From Campylobacteraceae bacterium (lineage in GTDB: Bacteria > Campylobacterota > Campylobacteria > Campylobacterales > Sulfurovaceae), in assembly GCA_027079365.1 (NCBI GenBank), contig JALWVW010000093.1, positions 1 to 6,889 of the forward strand: a DNA stretch of 6,889 nucleotides, in the 5' to 3' direction. This document shows positions 1 through 4,743 of this stretch, piece by piece. The number at the start of each line of letters is the position of its first letter. Position 1 is the stretch's first letter. The position numbers and the translations under genes are program-made. A model generated the notes under the pieces. That model was not told the origin of the DNA. It was given only the letters and a program-made list of their open reading frames with translations, and ran no database searches.

Positions 1-182
1 GAAAATGGTCGATGATTGATGTCTTTGTGGTAGCGATCCTGCTGGTCTATCTCACAGGAGGCAGCAGTGAAACCAGCCGTTCAGAGGTGGAGATCGGGCT
101 TTACTTCTTCTTGCTCTATGTCATCCTTTCTATGGTAGGAAGCCTGAGTGCAGACAAGATGCTACATGAGAAGAGCGCATAA
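1..182 (+). CDS. PqiA-family membrane protein, C-terminal end (partial)
   Basis: The reading frame is open from the window edge (first full codon at 3) to a TAA at 180-182. The visible 59 residues begin KWSMIDVFVVAILLVYLTGG and contain two hydrophobic segments, followed by a short charged tail ending HEKSA. The W-S-M-(I/V)-D-V-F-V-V-A signature is characteristic of the C-terminal half of paraquat-inducible protein A (PqiA), an integral inner-membrane protein that usually works with a PqiB/MCE-type protein in envelope lipid transport. Only the last part of the protein is present, so its length, partner genes and start cannot be judged. Its stop codon lies 2 bp from the stop of the convergent transporter gene. 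The family call rests on this motif plus hydrophobicity. Confidence 0.75.
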   Translation, partial: KWSMIDVFVVAILLVYLTGGSSETSRSEVEIGLYFFLLYVILSMVGSLSADKMLHEKSA

Positions 183-184
183 GG

Positions 185-1078
185 TCACACTACTTTTAGC
201 GTCATCAGTTCTGCAAATACCACACCAGCCACGATCAACAATCCACCCAATACCTGCATCAGACTGAGTGCCTCACCCGCATATGCATATCCAAACAGTG
301 CCGCACTCAGTGGCTCCATGGTAAAGATAAGTGCGGTTTTGGCAGGTGTAGTGAAGCGTTGCATACTCGTCTGTGCCCAGAAGGCAAAGACCGTGGCAAA
401 GAGCACTGTCGCCACCAATGCCACCATGAAAGCATCGTTATAATCTGCAGCCCAAACCGTACCATCCTGCATAATCCCCATAAACAAAGAGGCTGCAGCA
501 ATCACCCCAAACTGTATTGTCACCAGCAAGATCACATCATGGCGCTGCACAAAGCGATCCGTAAAGAGAATATGCAGAGAGAAAAGTACCGCGCAGATCA
601 GGGTATAGCGCTCCCCTATACCCAACCCTACCTCACTTTGTCCCGTCAAAAGCCACAGTCCAACAATCGCAACCACTGCACCTATCACCGCATATATAGA
701 GACAGATCTACGGAAGATCACCAGTGCCAAAAAAGGGATAAAGATCACATTGAACCCTGTGATAAATGCCACCGTAGAGGAGAGTGTCAGTGTCAATCCA
801 TAGGTCTGAAAAGCAAAGGCAGAAAAATTTAGTATCCCCAGTATCACAGAGGCAACAAGCGTGGCTCTGGTCAATGCCTGCCAATGCTTCCATGCCACCA
901 CAGCCATCAATAAAAAAGCAAAAAAGAAGCGCCAGAAAAGAAAGGTATAGACAGACACCTCCGCTATCGCATCCTGCACCAGCGCAAAGGTCACACCCCA
1001 GCTGATAGCCACAAGCAGCAAGATACCATCTGCCTGCCAAGATTTAAGGGTACGGGTTGGGGCGACAACAGGCTGCAC
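185..1078 (-). CDS. EamA/DMT-superfamily transporter
   Basis: This 297-aa, very hydrophobic protein has about ten predicted membrane segments arranged as two repeats (roughly residues 15-140 and 155-290), the architecture of EamA (DUF6) drug/metabolite transporters of the inner membrane. The first repeat has the family W-G-x-T-F motif (W27-F31). The second has the E-P (255-256) and G-E (268-269) pair followed by a Gly-rich last helix (GGLLIVAG). Substrates vary widely in this family (amino acids, nucleosides, other metabolites), so none is assigned. The start is a GTG that shares its first base's G with the TAG stop of the upstream DUF493 gene (TAGTG). No good Shine-Dalgarno precedes it, so translation is probably coupled. 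It is the last gene of the moaC operon and ends 2 bp from the convergent pqiA-like stop. There is no visible link between its function and MoaC. Confidence 0.88.
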   Translation of the reverse strand: MQPVVAPTRTLKSWQADGILLLVAISWGVTFALVQDAIAEVSVYTFLFWRFFFAFLLMAVVAWKHWQALTRATLVASVILGILNFSAFAFQTYGLTLTLSSTVAFITGFNVIFIPFLALVIFRRSVSIYAVIGAVVAIVGLWLLTGQSEVGLGIGERYTLICAVLFSLHILFTDRFVQRHDVILLVTIQFGVIAAASLFMGIMQDGTVWAADYNDAFMVALVATVLFATVFAFWAQTSMQRFTTPAKTALIFTMEPLSAALFGYAYAGEALSLMQVLGGLLIVAGVVFAELMTLKVV

Positions 1079-1350
1079 TAAATCACCATTTTCACTGCAT
1101 CATGCTCACCAAATGCCTTGAATATCTGGTTACGCTCCTCTTCGTTCGCTACTTCACAGCTGGTATTGTAGCTATGAAACTTGCCTGTCTTTGAGACATT
1201 TCCGGGATCAACAAGATGCTCTTTGTCTCCCATGATCTCAGAGATGCATACTTTGAGAGCCTCTTTGTCCCGTCCGATAATCTTATACCCCCACTTGCAG
1301 GGATAGCTGATCTCCGGTTTTGTTTGACATTTATCGTCTAAAATCTCCAC
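1078..1350 (-). CDS. DUF493 (HP0495/YbeD-like) small protein
   Basis: A 90-aa soluble protein. It matches the DUF493 family represented by H. pylori HP0495 and E. coli YbeD: a Y-P-C-x-W-x-Y motif near the N terminus (Y16-Y22) and a G-K-F-x-S-Y-N-x-S-x-E-V-x-N-E-x-E-R-N-x-I-F block at 56-77. The fold is known to be a small ferredoxin-like alpha/beta (ACT-like) domain, and the biochemical role is unclear. The start is GTG at 1350-1348, supported by a full AGGAGG five bases upstream. The first 20 bp of the gene overlap the end of moaC in another frame, and its TAG stop overlaps the GTG of the transporter gene, so the three genes are likely translated from one message. Four cysteines (8, 18, 35, 65) are visible. 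No metal site is claimed. Confidence 0.85.
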   Translation of the reverse strand: MEILDDKCQTKPEISYPCKWGYKIIGRDKEALKVCISEIMGDKEHLVDPGNVSKTGKFHSYNTSCEVANEEERNQIFKAFGEHDAVKMVI

Positions 1351-1801
1351 TCTTTCCTCCTGATTTTGATTCCAGCTGTACGTTTTTGATCACCATGCCC
1401 TTGTCGATAGCTTTGAGCATATCATAGATGGTCAGCAATCCGATACTCACCCCCGTCAATGCCTCCATCTCCACCCCGGTCTTGCCAGTAAGTTTGGCTG
1501 TCACAGTCAGTTTGAATCCGGGCAGTTCCGGGAGCTCCTCAATATCTGTTTTGACAGAAGTGAGCATCAGAGGATGACACATCGGAATAAGTGTGCTGGT
1601 CTGCTTGGTACCCTGAATCGCTGCAATAACAGCCGTCTGGAGTACTGGCCCCTTTTTCGCAGTATTGGCTACGACTGCCTCATACGCTTCGGGTGTTACT
1701 TCGATCATCCCACTTGCTGTAGCGATACGCGTAGTGTTGTCTTTGTCTGAGACATCCACCATCTTGGGTTTGTTTTGATCGTCCAAATGCGTAAGGTTCA
1801 T
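1331..1801 (-). CDS. moaC: Cyclic pyranopterin monophosphate synthase MoaC
   Basis: MoaC converts the 3',8-cyclo-GTP product made by MoaA into cyclic pyranopterin monophosphate, the second step of molybdenum cofactor synthesis in the cytoplasm. At 156 aa it is full length for the family. Visible signatures are M-V-D-V-S (14-18), K49-K50-G51-P52, I-P-M-C-H-P-L (72-78), G-V-E-M-E-A-L-T-G (109-117), T-I-Y-D-M-L-K-A-I-D-K (124-134) and C-terminal G-G-K-S-G. By alignment in my head, H76, E111, D127, K130 and K50 correspond to the E. coli active-site residues His77, Glu112, Asp128, Lys131 and Lys51, so the enzyme looks intact. The ATG start has an AAAGGA five bases upstream. It is the first gene of a three-gene minus-strand operon with an extended -10 promoter just upstream. 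No other Moco gene is in the window. Confidence 0.96.
   Translation of the reverse strand: MNLTHLDDQNKPKMVDVSDKDNTTRIATASGMIEVTPEAYEAVVANTAKKGPVLQTAVIAAIQGTKQTSTLIPMCHPLMLTSVKTDIEELPELPGFKLTVTAKLTGKTGVEMEALTGVSIGLLTIYDMLKAIDKGMVIKNVQLESKSGGKSGDFRR
1356..1361 (-). promoter_or_regulatory. Shine-Dalgarno of the DUF493 gene inside moaC
   Basis: On the minus strand this reads AGGAGG, five bases before the GTG at 1350-1348. The same bases fall in the codons for the conserved Gly-Gly of the C-terminal GGKSG motif of MoaC, so a conserved protein motif doubles as the ribosome binding site of the next gene. It decides the GTG start of the DUF493 gene. Confidence 0.8.
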
Positions 1802-1823
1802 CTCTGTCCTTTAATTTTCTTGT

Positions 1824-1832
1824 ATTTTAGCA
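1824..1832 (-). promoter_or_regulatory. Putative extended -10 promoter of moaC operon
   Basis: The minus strand reads TGCTAAAAT, a TGn extended -10 joined to TAAAAT. It lies 22 bp upstream of the moaC ATG, which would give a leader of about 15 nt carrying the AAAGGA ribosome binding site. No -35 is recognisable at the expected distance, which is common in Campylobacterota. The surrounding bases form a short palindrome (ATTTTA, 3-bp spacer, TAAAAT), so a plus-strand -10 could also be read here. The start site is inferred only. Confidence 0.5.
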
Positions 1833-1866
1833 TAAAATGATCACTGTTTTTGCTACCCAGATAGGG

Positions 1867-1897
1867 AAATGACGACAAAAAGAGTATAAATGACGAA
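1867..1897 (+). repeat. Pair of AAATGACGA direct repeats, 21-bp period
   Basis: AAATGACGA occurs at 1867-1875 and again at 1888-1896, exactly 21 bp apart, i.e. about two turns of the helix, so both copies face the same side. They lie in the divergent region between moaC and the recombinase-like gene, upstream of both inferred promoters. This is the spacing expected of paired protein-binding sites. No known regulator motif is recognised, and two 9-mers in an AT-rich region could still be coincidence. Confidence 0.4.
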
Positions 1898-1931
1898 AAT
1901 ATAGTAATAATTTAATACTTTCTTCATCAAT

Positions 1932-1953
1932 TTCTGTTACAATTCTGTTACAT
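1932..1953 (+). repeat. Tandem TTCTGTTACA repeats, 11-bp period (possible operator)
   Basis: TTCTGTTACA is present at 1932-1941 and 1943-1952, a perfect tandem direct repeat with an 11-bp period (one helical turn). The second half of copy one and the spacer form the best -10 box (TACAAT, 1938-1943) for the downstream gene, so a protein bound here would block RNA polymerase. The pentamers ATCAA (1926-1930) and TTGAT (1956-1960) flank the repeats as an inverted pair. An operator role, perhaps for the product of the next gene, is inferred. Confidence 0.45.
1938..1943 (+). promoter_or_regulatory. Putative -10 box for the recombinase-like/ccoG operon
   Basis: TACAAT is the best sigma-70-type -10 hexamer upstream of the GTG at 2002. 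It sits within the tandem TTCTGTTACA repeats, and it would start transcription near 1950, giving a leader of about 50 nt. No -35 consensus is seen. The spacing and leader length are plausible but unverified. Confidence 0.4.
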
Positions 1954-2001
1954 GTTTGATTTGTGGTCACACAGGCAGCATGATAACAAAAAGGAAGTAC
2001 A

Positions 2002-2655
2002 GTGACCTATGCCTATTTGAGACAGCTTTCTGACAACCATAGTCTCTCCAAACAGCAGCAGCATATTCTCTCTTATAGTCTCTCACACAGATTGTCTATT
2101 GAGAGAGAGGTCATGGAATACTCCAGTATCAGTCACACCATGGAAGATCGCGAAAAGTTTGAAGCTTTTATTCACAATCTTGCCGAAGGAGACTGCATCA
2201 TCACACAAAGCCTGTGGGTATTGAGCAGCCATATCGATGAGGTGATCAAGATCATCAACTGCATGCTCAGCCACAAGGTGGATCTCCATATCACCGATGC
2301 AAATATACTGATCAACAGAGAAACGGGTATCTCCAGGGTCTTCCCCCTACTCAATACCCTTAACGAGACACAAAGAGAGAAACGCAGCCAGATAGGTCGC
2401 CCCAAAGGCAGCCGCTCCTCTTCCAAGTTTGACCCACTGCAGCCTCAGATCATCACACTGCTTAGAGAGAAAATGAGTGTCAGTGCTATGGCCAGAGAGC
2501 TGGGTGTCAGCAGAAGCTCCCTGAAGGACTATATCGAATCCAGAGAGCTACGCCAGATCATTGCGAGATCCTGGGCAGAGGTCGCCCAGCCTGGCAAAAA
2601 CGACAGAGAGACAGAGAGACATACCCTACTCATCTGCCCCTTTGAAGAAAACTAA
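2002..2655 (+). CDS. Serine-recombinase-like protein with HTH, catalytic residues apparently lost; likely regulator
   Basis: This 217-aa protein has the two-part plan of small serine recombinases (resolvase/invertase). The N-terminal resolvase-like domain (about 1-105) starts Y-A-Y-L-R and has a SLSKQQQHIL stretch. A long linking helix follows (about 108-130), then a C-terminal DNA-binding part with a G-R-P-K-G-S arm (132-137) and a Hin-type helix-turn-helix (about 145-180, S-A-M-A-R-E-L-G-V-S-R-S-S-L). In ungapped alignment to Y-A-R-V-S-T, the catalytic Ser position is Leu9, with Ser10 one place later. The D-R-x-x-R-S motif is replaced around residues 71-76 (L-W-V-L-S-S), removing both catalytic arginines. 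It therefore looks unable to recombine DNA and more likely binds DNA as a regulator. The GTG start is backed by AAGGA six bases upstream. ccoG follows after 17 bp, so ccoG and its own gene are the obvious targets. I believe similar proteins are annotated 'recombinase family' in other Campylobacterota. Fold confident, function inferred. Confidence 0.75.
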   Translation: MTYAYLRQLSDNHSLSKQQQHILSYSLSHRLSIEREVMEYSSISHTMEDREKFEAFIHNLAEGDCIITQSLWVLSSHIDEVIKIINCMLSHKVDLHITDANILINRETGISRVFPLLNTLNETQREKRSQIGRPKGSRSSSKFDPLQPQIITLLREKMSVSAMARELGVSRSSLKDYIESRELRQIIARSWAEVAQPGKNDRETERHTLLICPFEEN

Positions 2656-2672
2656 CACAAGGAAATCACACC

Positions 2673-4115
2673 ATGACAGAAACAGCCACACAAAACAGCC
2701 AAAAAAAGATCGGTAAAAAAGAGTATCTCAAAGGCTGGATACCCTACTCTGTAAAACGCTATTGGGCCTATGCGCTCTTTACCTTCATCGCACTGGTCAT
2801 GCCCTGGATCAAAATCGGAGGCAACCATCTTTTCCTGCTGAGCTTTGACCACAAAAAATTCCATCTCGCCGGCGTGGCCTTTGATATGCAGGAACTGCTT
2901 CCCCTGGTTTTTCTCCTTTTGATGCTCTTTGTGGGTATCTTTGCCATGACAGCCATCGGCGGCAGGGTCTGGTGCGGCTGGGCCTGCCCCCAGACTATCT
3001 TCCGTGTCATTTACCGTGACCTCATCGAGACCAAGCTCCTCAGGCTTCGAAAAAGGATCAAAAACAAACAGCAGGAGCCAGATATGAGCAAGCCTGCCAA
3101 TCAGATCAAGAAGGTGATTGCCATTGGGCTTTGGTCACTCTTTTCCATCGTAGCAGCCGCTGATTTTCTCTGGTTCTTTGTGCCTCCTGAAGAGTTTTTC
3201 CAGTATATCCAACACCCTTCTGAGCATGGGATCATGATGGGTATCCTCATAGGAGTAGCGCTCTTTTTGATTGCAGATATTGTCTTTATCAAAGAAAATT
3301 TCTGTGTCTATATTTGCCCCTACAGTCGTGTACAGTCCGTACTTTATGATGATGATACAATCATGGCAGTCTACAATCCAAACCGGGGTGGAGATATCTA
3401 TGCAGGCGAAGGCAACGACCGGCACAAGGTCTATGAGAAAAAGAAAGATCTTCTTGCAGACAACCCTGCTGCCGAGTGTGTTACCTGCGAAAGCTGTGTG
3501 ACTGTATGTCCTACCCATATCGATATACGGAAGGGGTTGCAACTGGAATGCATCAACTGCCTAGAGTGTGTGGATGCCTGTACAGTAGTAATGGGTAGCC
3601 AGGGCAAGCCAAGCCTCATCGAATGGAACAGTGAGCATGAAGTACTTGATGGCGGACATACCAGTTTCAAGCGTCCCAAAGTCATCGCCTACCTCTCTGT
3701 CATCGCAATCATCATTATTGGACTTTTTATGGCAGAGACATCCAAAGAGAATATGCTACTCAACATTAATAAAGATACCCGTCTGTATAAGGCCGAAGCT
3801 GGAGGGAAAGTAGAGAATGACTATACCTTCCTCTTCCAGAATACAGACAACAAAAAACATCAATATTATTTTGAAGTGCAGGGTCTAAAGGGCATCAATA
3901 TCGTCACACCCAAGAAGCCATTCTCTATCTCTGCCGGATTCAAGAAGAAGAAGATCGTTATCCTCGAGACAGACAAGGTGCTGGTCAAGAGTACCAAGCA
4001 GGATACACCCCTGCCTATCACGATCAAAGCCTATGCAGTTGATGATCCTGAGAAAATTGTAGTCTTTAGAAAGAGTGTCTTTGTCTATCCACGCATTGAT
4101 AAGCTGAAGAAGTAA
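2673..4115 (+). CDS. ccoG: Cytochrome cbb3 oxidase assembly protein CcoG (RdxA/FixG), polyferredoxin-like copper reductase
   Basis: CcoG is an inner-membrane iron-sulfur protein that reduces Cu(II) to Cu(I) for assembly of cbb3-type cytochrome c oxidase. The 480-aa product is full length. Membrane segments lie at about 30-46, 74-93, 147-163, 186-205 and 336-353. Between them sit W-C-G-W-A-C-P (C101, C105) and C-V-Y-I-C-P-Y (C211, C215), then two ferredoxin-type motifs with cysteines 269/272/275/279 (followed by P-T-H-I-D-I-R) and 293/296/299/303. Residues about 360-475 form the periplasmic Ig-like FixG C-terminal domain. The second cluster reads D-A-C-T where D-A-C-D is usual, a mild change. 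The start ATG has AAGGA nine bases upstream. It probably shares a transcript with the preceding recombinase-like gene. No ccoNOPQ or copper transporter gene is in the window, so it is separated from the oxidase structural genes. Confidence 0.95.
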   Translation: MTETATQNSQKKIGKKEYLKGWIPYSVKRYWAYALFTFIALVMPWIKIGGNHLFLLSFDHKKFHLAGVAFDMQELLPLVFLLLMLFVGIFAMTAIGGRVWCGWACPQTIFRVIYRDLIETKLLRLRKRIKNKQQEPDMSKPANQIKKVIAIGLWSLFSIVAAADFLWFFVPPEEFFQYIQHPSEHGIMMGILIGVALFLIADIVFIKENFCVYICPYSRVQSVLYDDDTIMAVYNPNRGGDIYAGEGNDRHKVYEKKKDLLADNPAAECVTCESCVTVCPTHIDIRKGLQLECINCLECVDACTVVMGSQGKPSLIEWNSEHEVLDGGHTSFKRPKVIAYLSVIAIIIIGLFMAETSKENMLLNINKDTRLYKAEAGGKVENDYTFLFQNTDNKKHQYYFEVQGLKGINIVTPKKPFSISAGFKKKKIVILETDKVLVKSTKQDTPLPITIKAYAVDDPEKIVVFRKSVFVYPRIDKLKK

Positions 4116-4117
4116 GC

Positions 4118-4143
4118 ATACTGTAGGCATCTGTCTACAGTAT
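4118..4143. other. Perfect 9-bp hairpin after ccoG
   Basis: ATACTGTAG (4118-4126) and CTACAGTAT (4135-4143) pair perfectly around an 8-base loop, starting 3 bp after the ccoG stop. There is no T-run after the stem on either strand, so it is not a standard intrinsic terminator. It could be an RNA 3'-end stabiliser, a weak terminator or a binding palindrome. From here to 4231 no gene is seen. Confidence 0.5.
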
Positions 4144-4216
4144 AAGAAGATGCATGTTGGCTATTTTCTAGCGCTTGTGCGGGTCACACGATTTCACCGC
4201 TTCGATCTCAGAGCCA

Positions 4217-4240
4217 AAATCGTAAAACTGTTTACGATTT
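4217..4240 (-). terminator. Hairpin overlapping the stop of the 4232-4624 gene; possible terminator
   Basis: AAATCGTAAA (4217-4226) and TTTACGATTT (4231-4240) form a perfect 10-bp stem around ACTG. The TAA stop of the minus-strand gene (4234-4232) lies inside the stem. On the minus strand the stem ends in TTTT and then GGC, a short T-tract, so it may act as a weak Rho-independent terminator. The A/T symmetry means it could also work on the plus strand for ccoG. The stem is AT-rich and unstable, so confidence is moderate. Confidence 0.45.
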
Positions 4241-4624
4241 CCTGACACTCTTCACCCAATTGCTCATAGCTTCATGTGCTTGAGGGTTTGGTGCATCCAT
4301 AAAGGTGATTGTAAACTTATCTGCCTCTTCGACAATAGCGATACTTCTAGGTCTCACTGCTGCGATCTGTGGGACAGGCAGCTCTTTCCCAAAGCAGAAT
4401 ACCACGATCTTCACATCAATAATCTTCTCATCCATCTCATGCTCGGGAAGGTTCTTGGTATGAGTATAGTGATCAAAAGTAGCGATGTAGGTTGCCACAG
4501 GATGGCTCTCTATCTTCTCTTCTATATAGGCGACGATCTCATCTGTATGGGCAAACCTTGCTTCCTCTTTGTTAAGCACCATCTCCTGTATCGGATAGGT
4601 ATCTTTGATAGTCATACTTTTCAT
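4232..4624 (-). CDS. Conserved protein of unknown function (Campylobacterota type, possibly DUF6858)
   Basis: A 130-aa soluble, acidic protein with no signal peptide or membrane segment. I recognise the pattern of an uncharacterised family common in Campylobacterota and may be recalling it as DUF6858, which I cannot confirm. Visible conserved-looking blocks are A-T-Y-I-A-T-F-D-H-Y-x-H-T-K (44-57), V-V-F-C-F-G-K-E-L-P-x-P (74-85), A-V-R-P-R-S-I-A (89-96) and F-M-D-A-P-N-P (108-114). The family seems to be a compact alpha/beta domain, and C77 is the only cysteine. No catalytic role is known to me. The first ATG is chosen because AAGGA lies six bases upstream; a second Met at residue 4 is too far from it. 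It is divergent from tpx and shares the AT-rich intergenic region 4625-4743 with it, so joint control is possible but not shown. Confidence 0.8.
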   Translation of the reverse strand: MKSMTIKDTYPIQEMVLNKEEARFAHTDEIVAYIEEKIESHPVATYIATFDHYTHTKNLPEHEMDEKIIDVKIVVFCFGKELPVPQIAAVRPRSIAIVEEADKFTITFMDAPNPQAHEAMSNWVKSVRKS

Positions 4625-4638
4625 TTCTTTTCCTTATA

Positions 4639-4644
4639 ATTATA
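4639..4644 (-). promoter_or_regulatory. Putative -10 box for the 4232-4624 gene
   Basis: The minus strand reads TATAAT, a perfect -10 consensus, 14 bp before the ATG. Transcription from it would leave a very short leader, with the AAGGA ribosome binding site close to the 5' end. No -35 is seen. A farther-upstream start within the same AT-rich region is equally possible. Confidence 0.35.
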
Positions 4645-4665
4645 ATTTGAAAGCATAATAGTACA

Positions 4666-4702
4666 CTAATTCTCCTTAATTAAGAGTTTTTTTATCCTAA
4701 TT
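4666..4702 (+). repeat. Three phased (C/T)TAATT repeats upstream of tpx
   Basis: CTAATT at 4666-4671, TTAATT at 4676-4681 and CTAATT at 4697-4702 are spaced 10 and 21 bp apart, so all lie on one face of the helix. The middle copy is part of a perfect 10-bp palindrome CTTAATTAAG (4675-4684). Helically phased AT-rich tracts replace the -35 box in many Campylobacterota promoters, and a regulator site is the alternative. Confidence 0.35.
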
Positions 4703-4706
4703 AAAC

Positions 4707-4712
4707 TATACT
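4707..4712 (+). promoter_or_regulatory. Putative -10 box of tpx
   Basis: TATACT lies 31 bp upstream of the tpx ATG, with a T-run (4687-4693) and phased TAATT tracts before it but no -35 consensus. The inferred start near 4719 gives a leader of about 25 nt that includes the AAGGA ribosome binding site (4733-4737). Confidence 0.55.
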
Positions 4713-4743
4713 GTCATTAACAACTTTAATACAAGGAAATAAA

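Noticed and set aside
183..190. GGTCACAC octamer, also at 989-996, 1965-1972 and 4182-4189
   Set aside because: Three of the four copies are near gene ends or between genes, but GTCACAC also recurs in coding sequence (for example near 2132 and 3903) as ordinary Val-Thr or Ser-His codons, so I treat it as compositional.
359..832. Open plus-strand frame of 157 codons opposite the transporter
   Set aside because: The predicted product is a Cys/His/Lys/Gln-rich low-sense sequence with no family resemblance, antisense to a clear membrane transporter gene; it is a shadow frame.
1962..1971. TGTGGTCACA as a CRP-like half-site palindrome
   Set aside because: Only 4-bp arms with a 2-bp spacer; it does not match the TGTGA-N6-TCACA form.
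2002..2655. An active invertase/resolvase or part of a mobile element
   Set aside because: The expected catalytic Ser and both Arg positions look replaced, no inverted crossover sites, terminal repeats or transposase are visible, and the gene sits in a housekeeping context directly before ccoG.
3135..3542. Minus-strand open frame opposite ccoG
   Set aside because: It lies wholly antisense to conserved ccoG motifs and has no family resemblance or ribosome binding site of note.
4116..4231. A tRNA or small RNA gene in the gap after ccoG
   Set aside because: No tRNA cloverleaf, no T-loop GTTCRA consensus and no clear promoter were seen; only the two hairpins listed.
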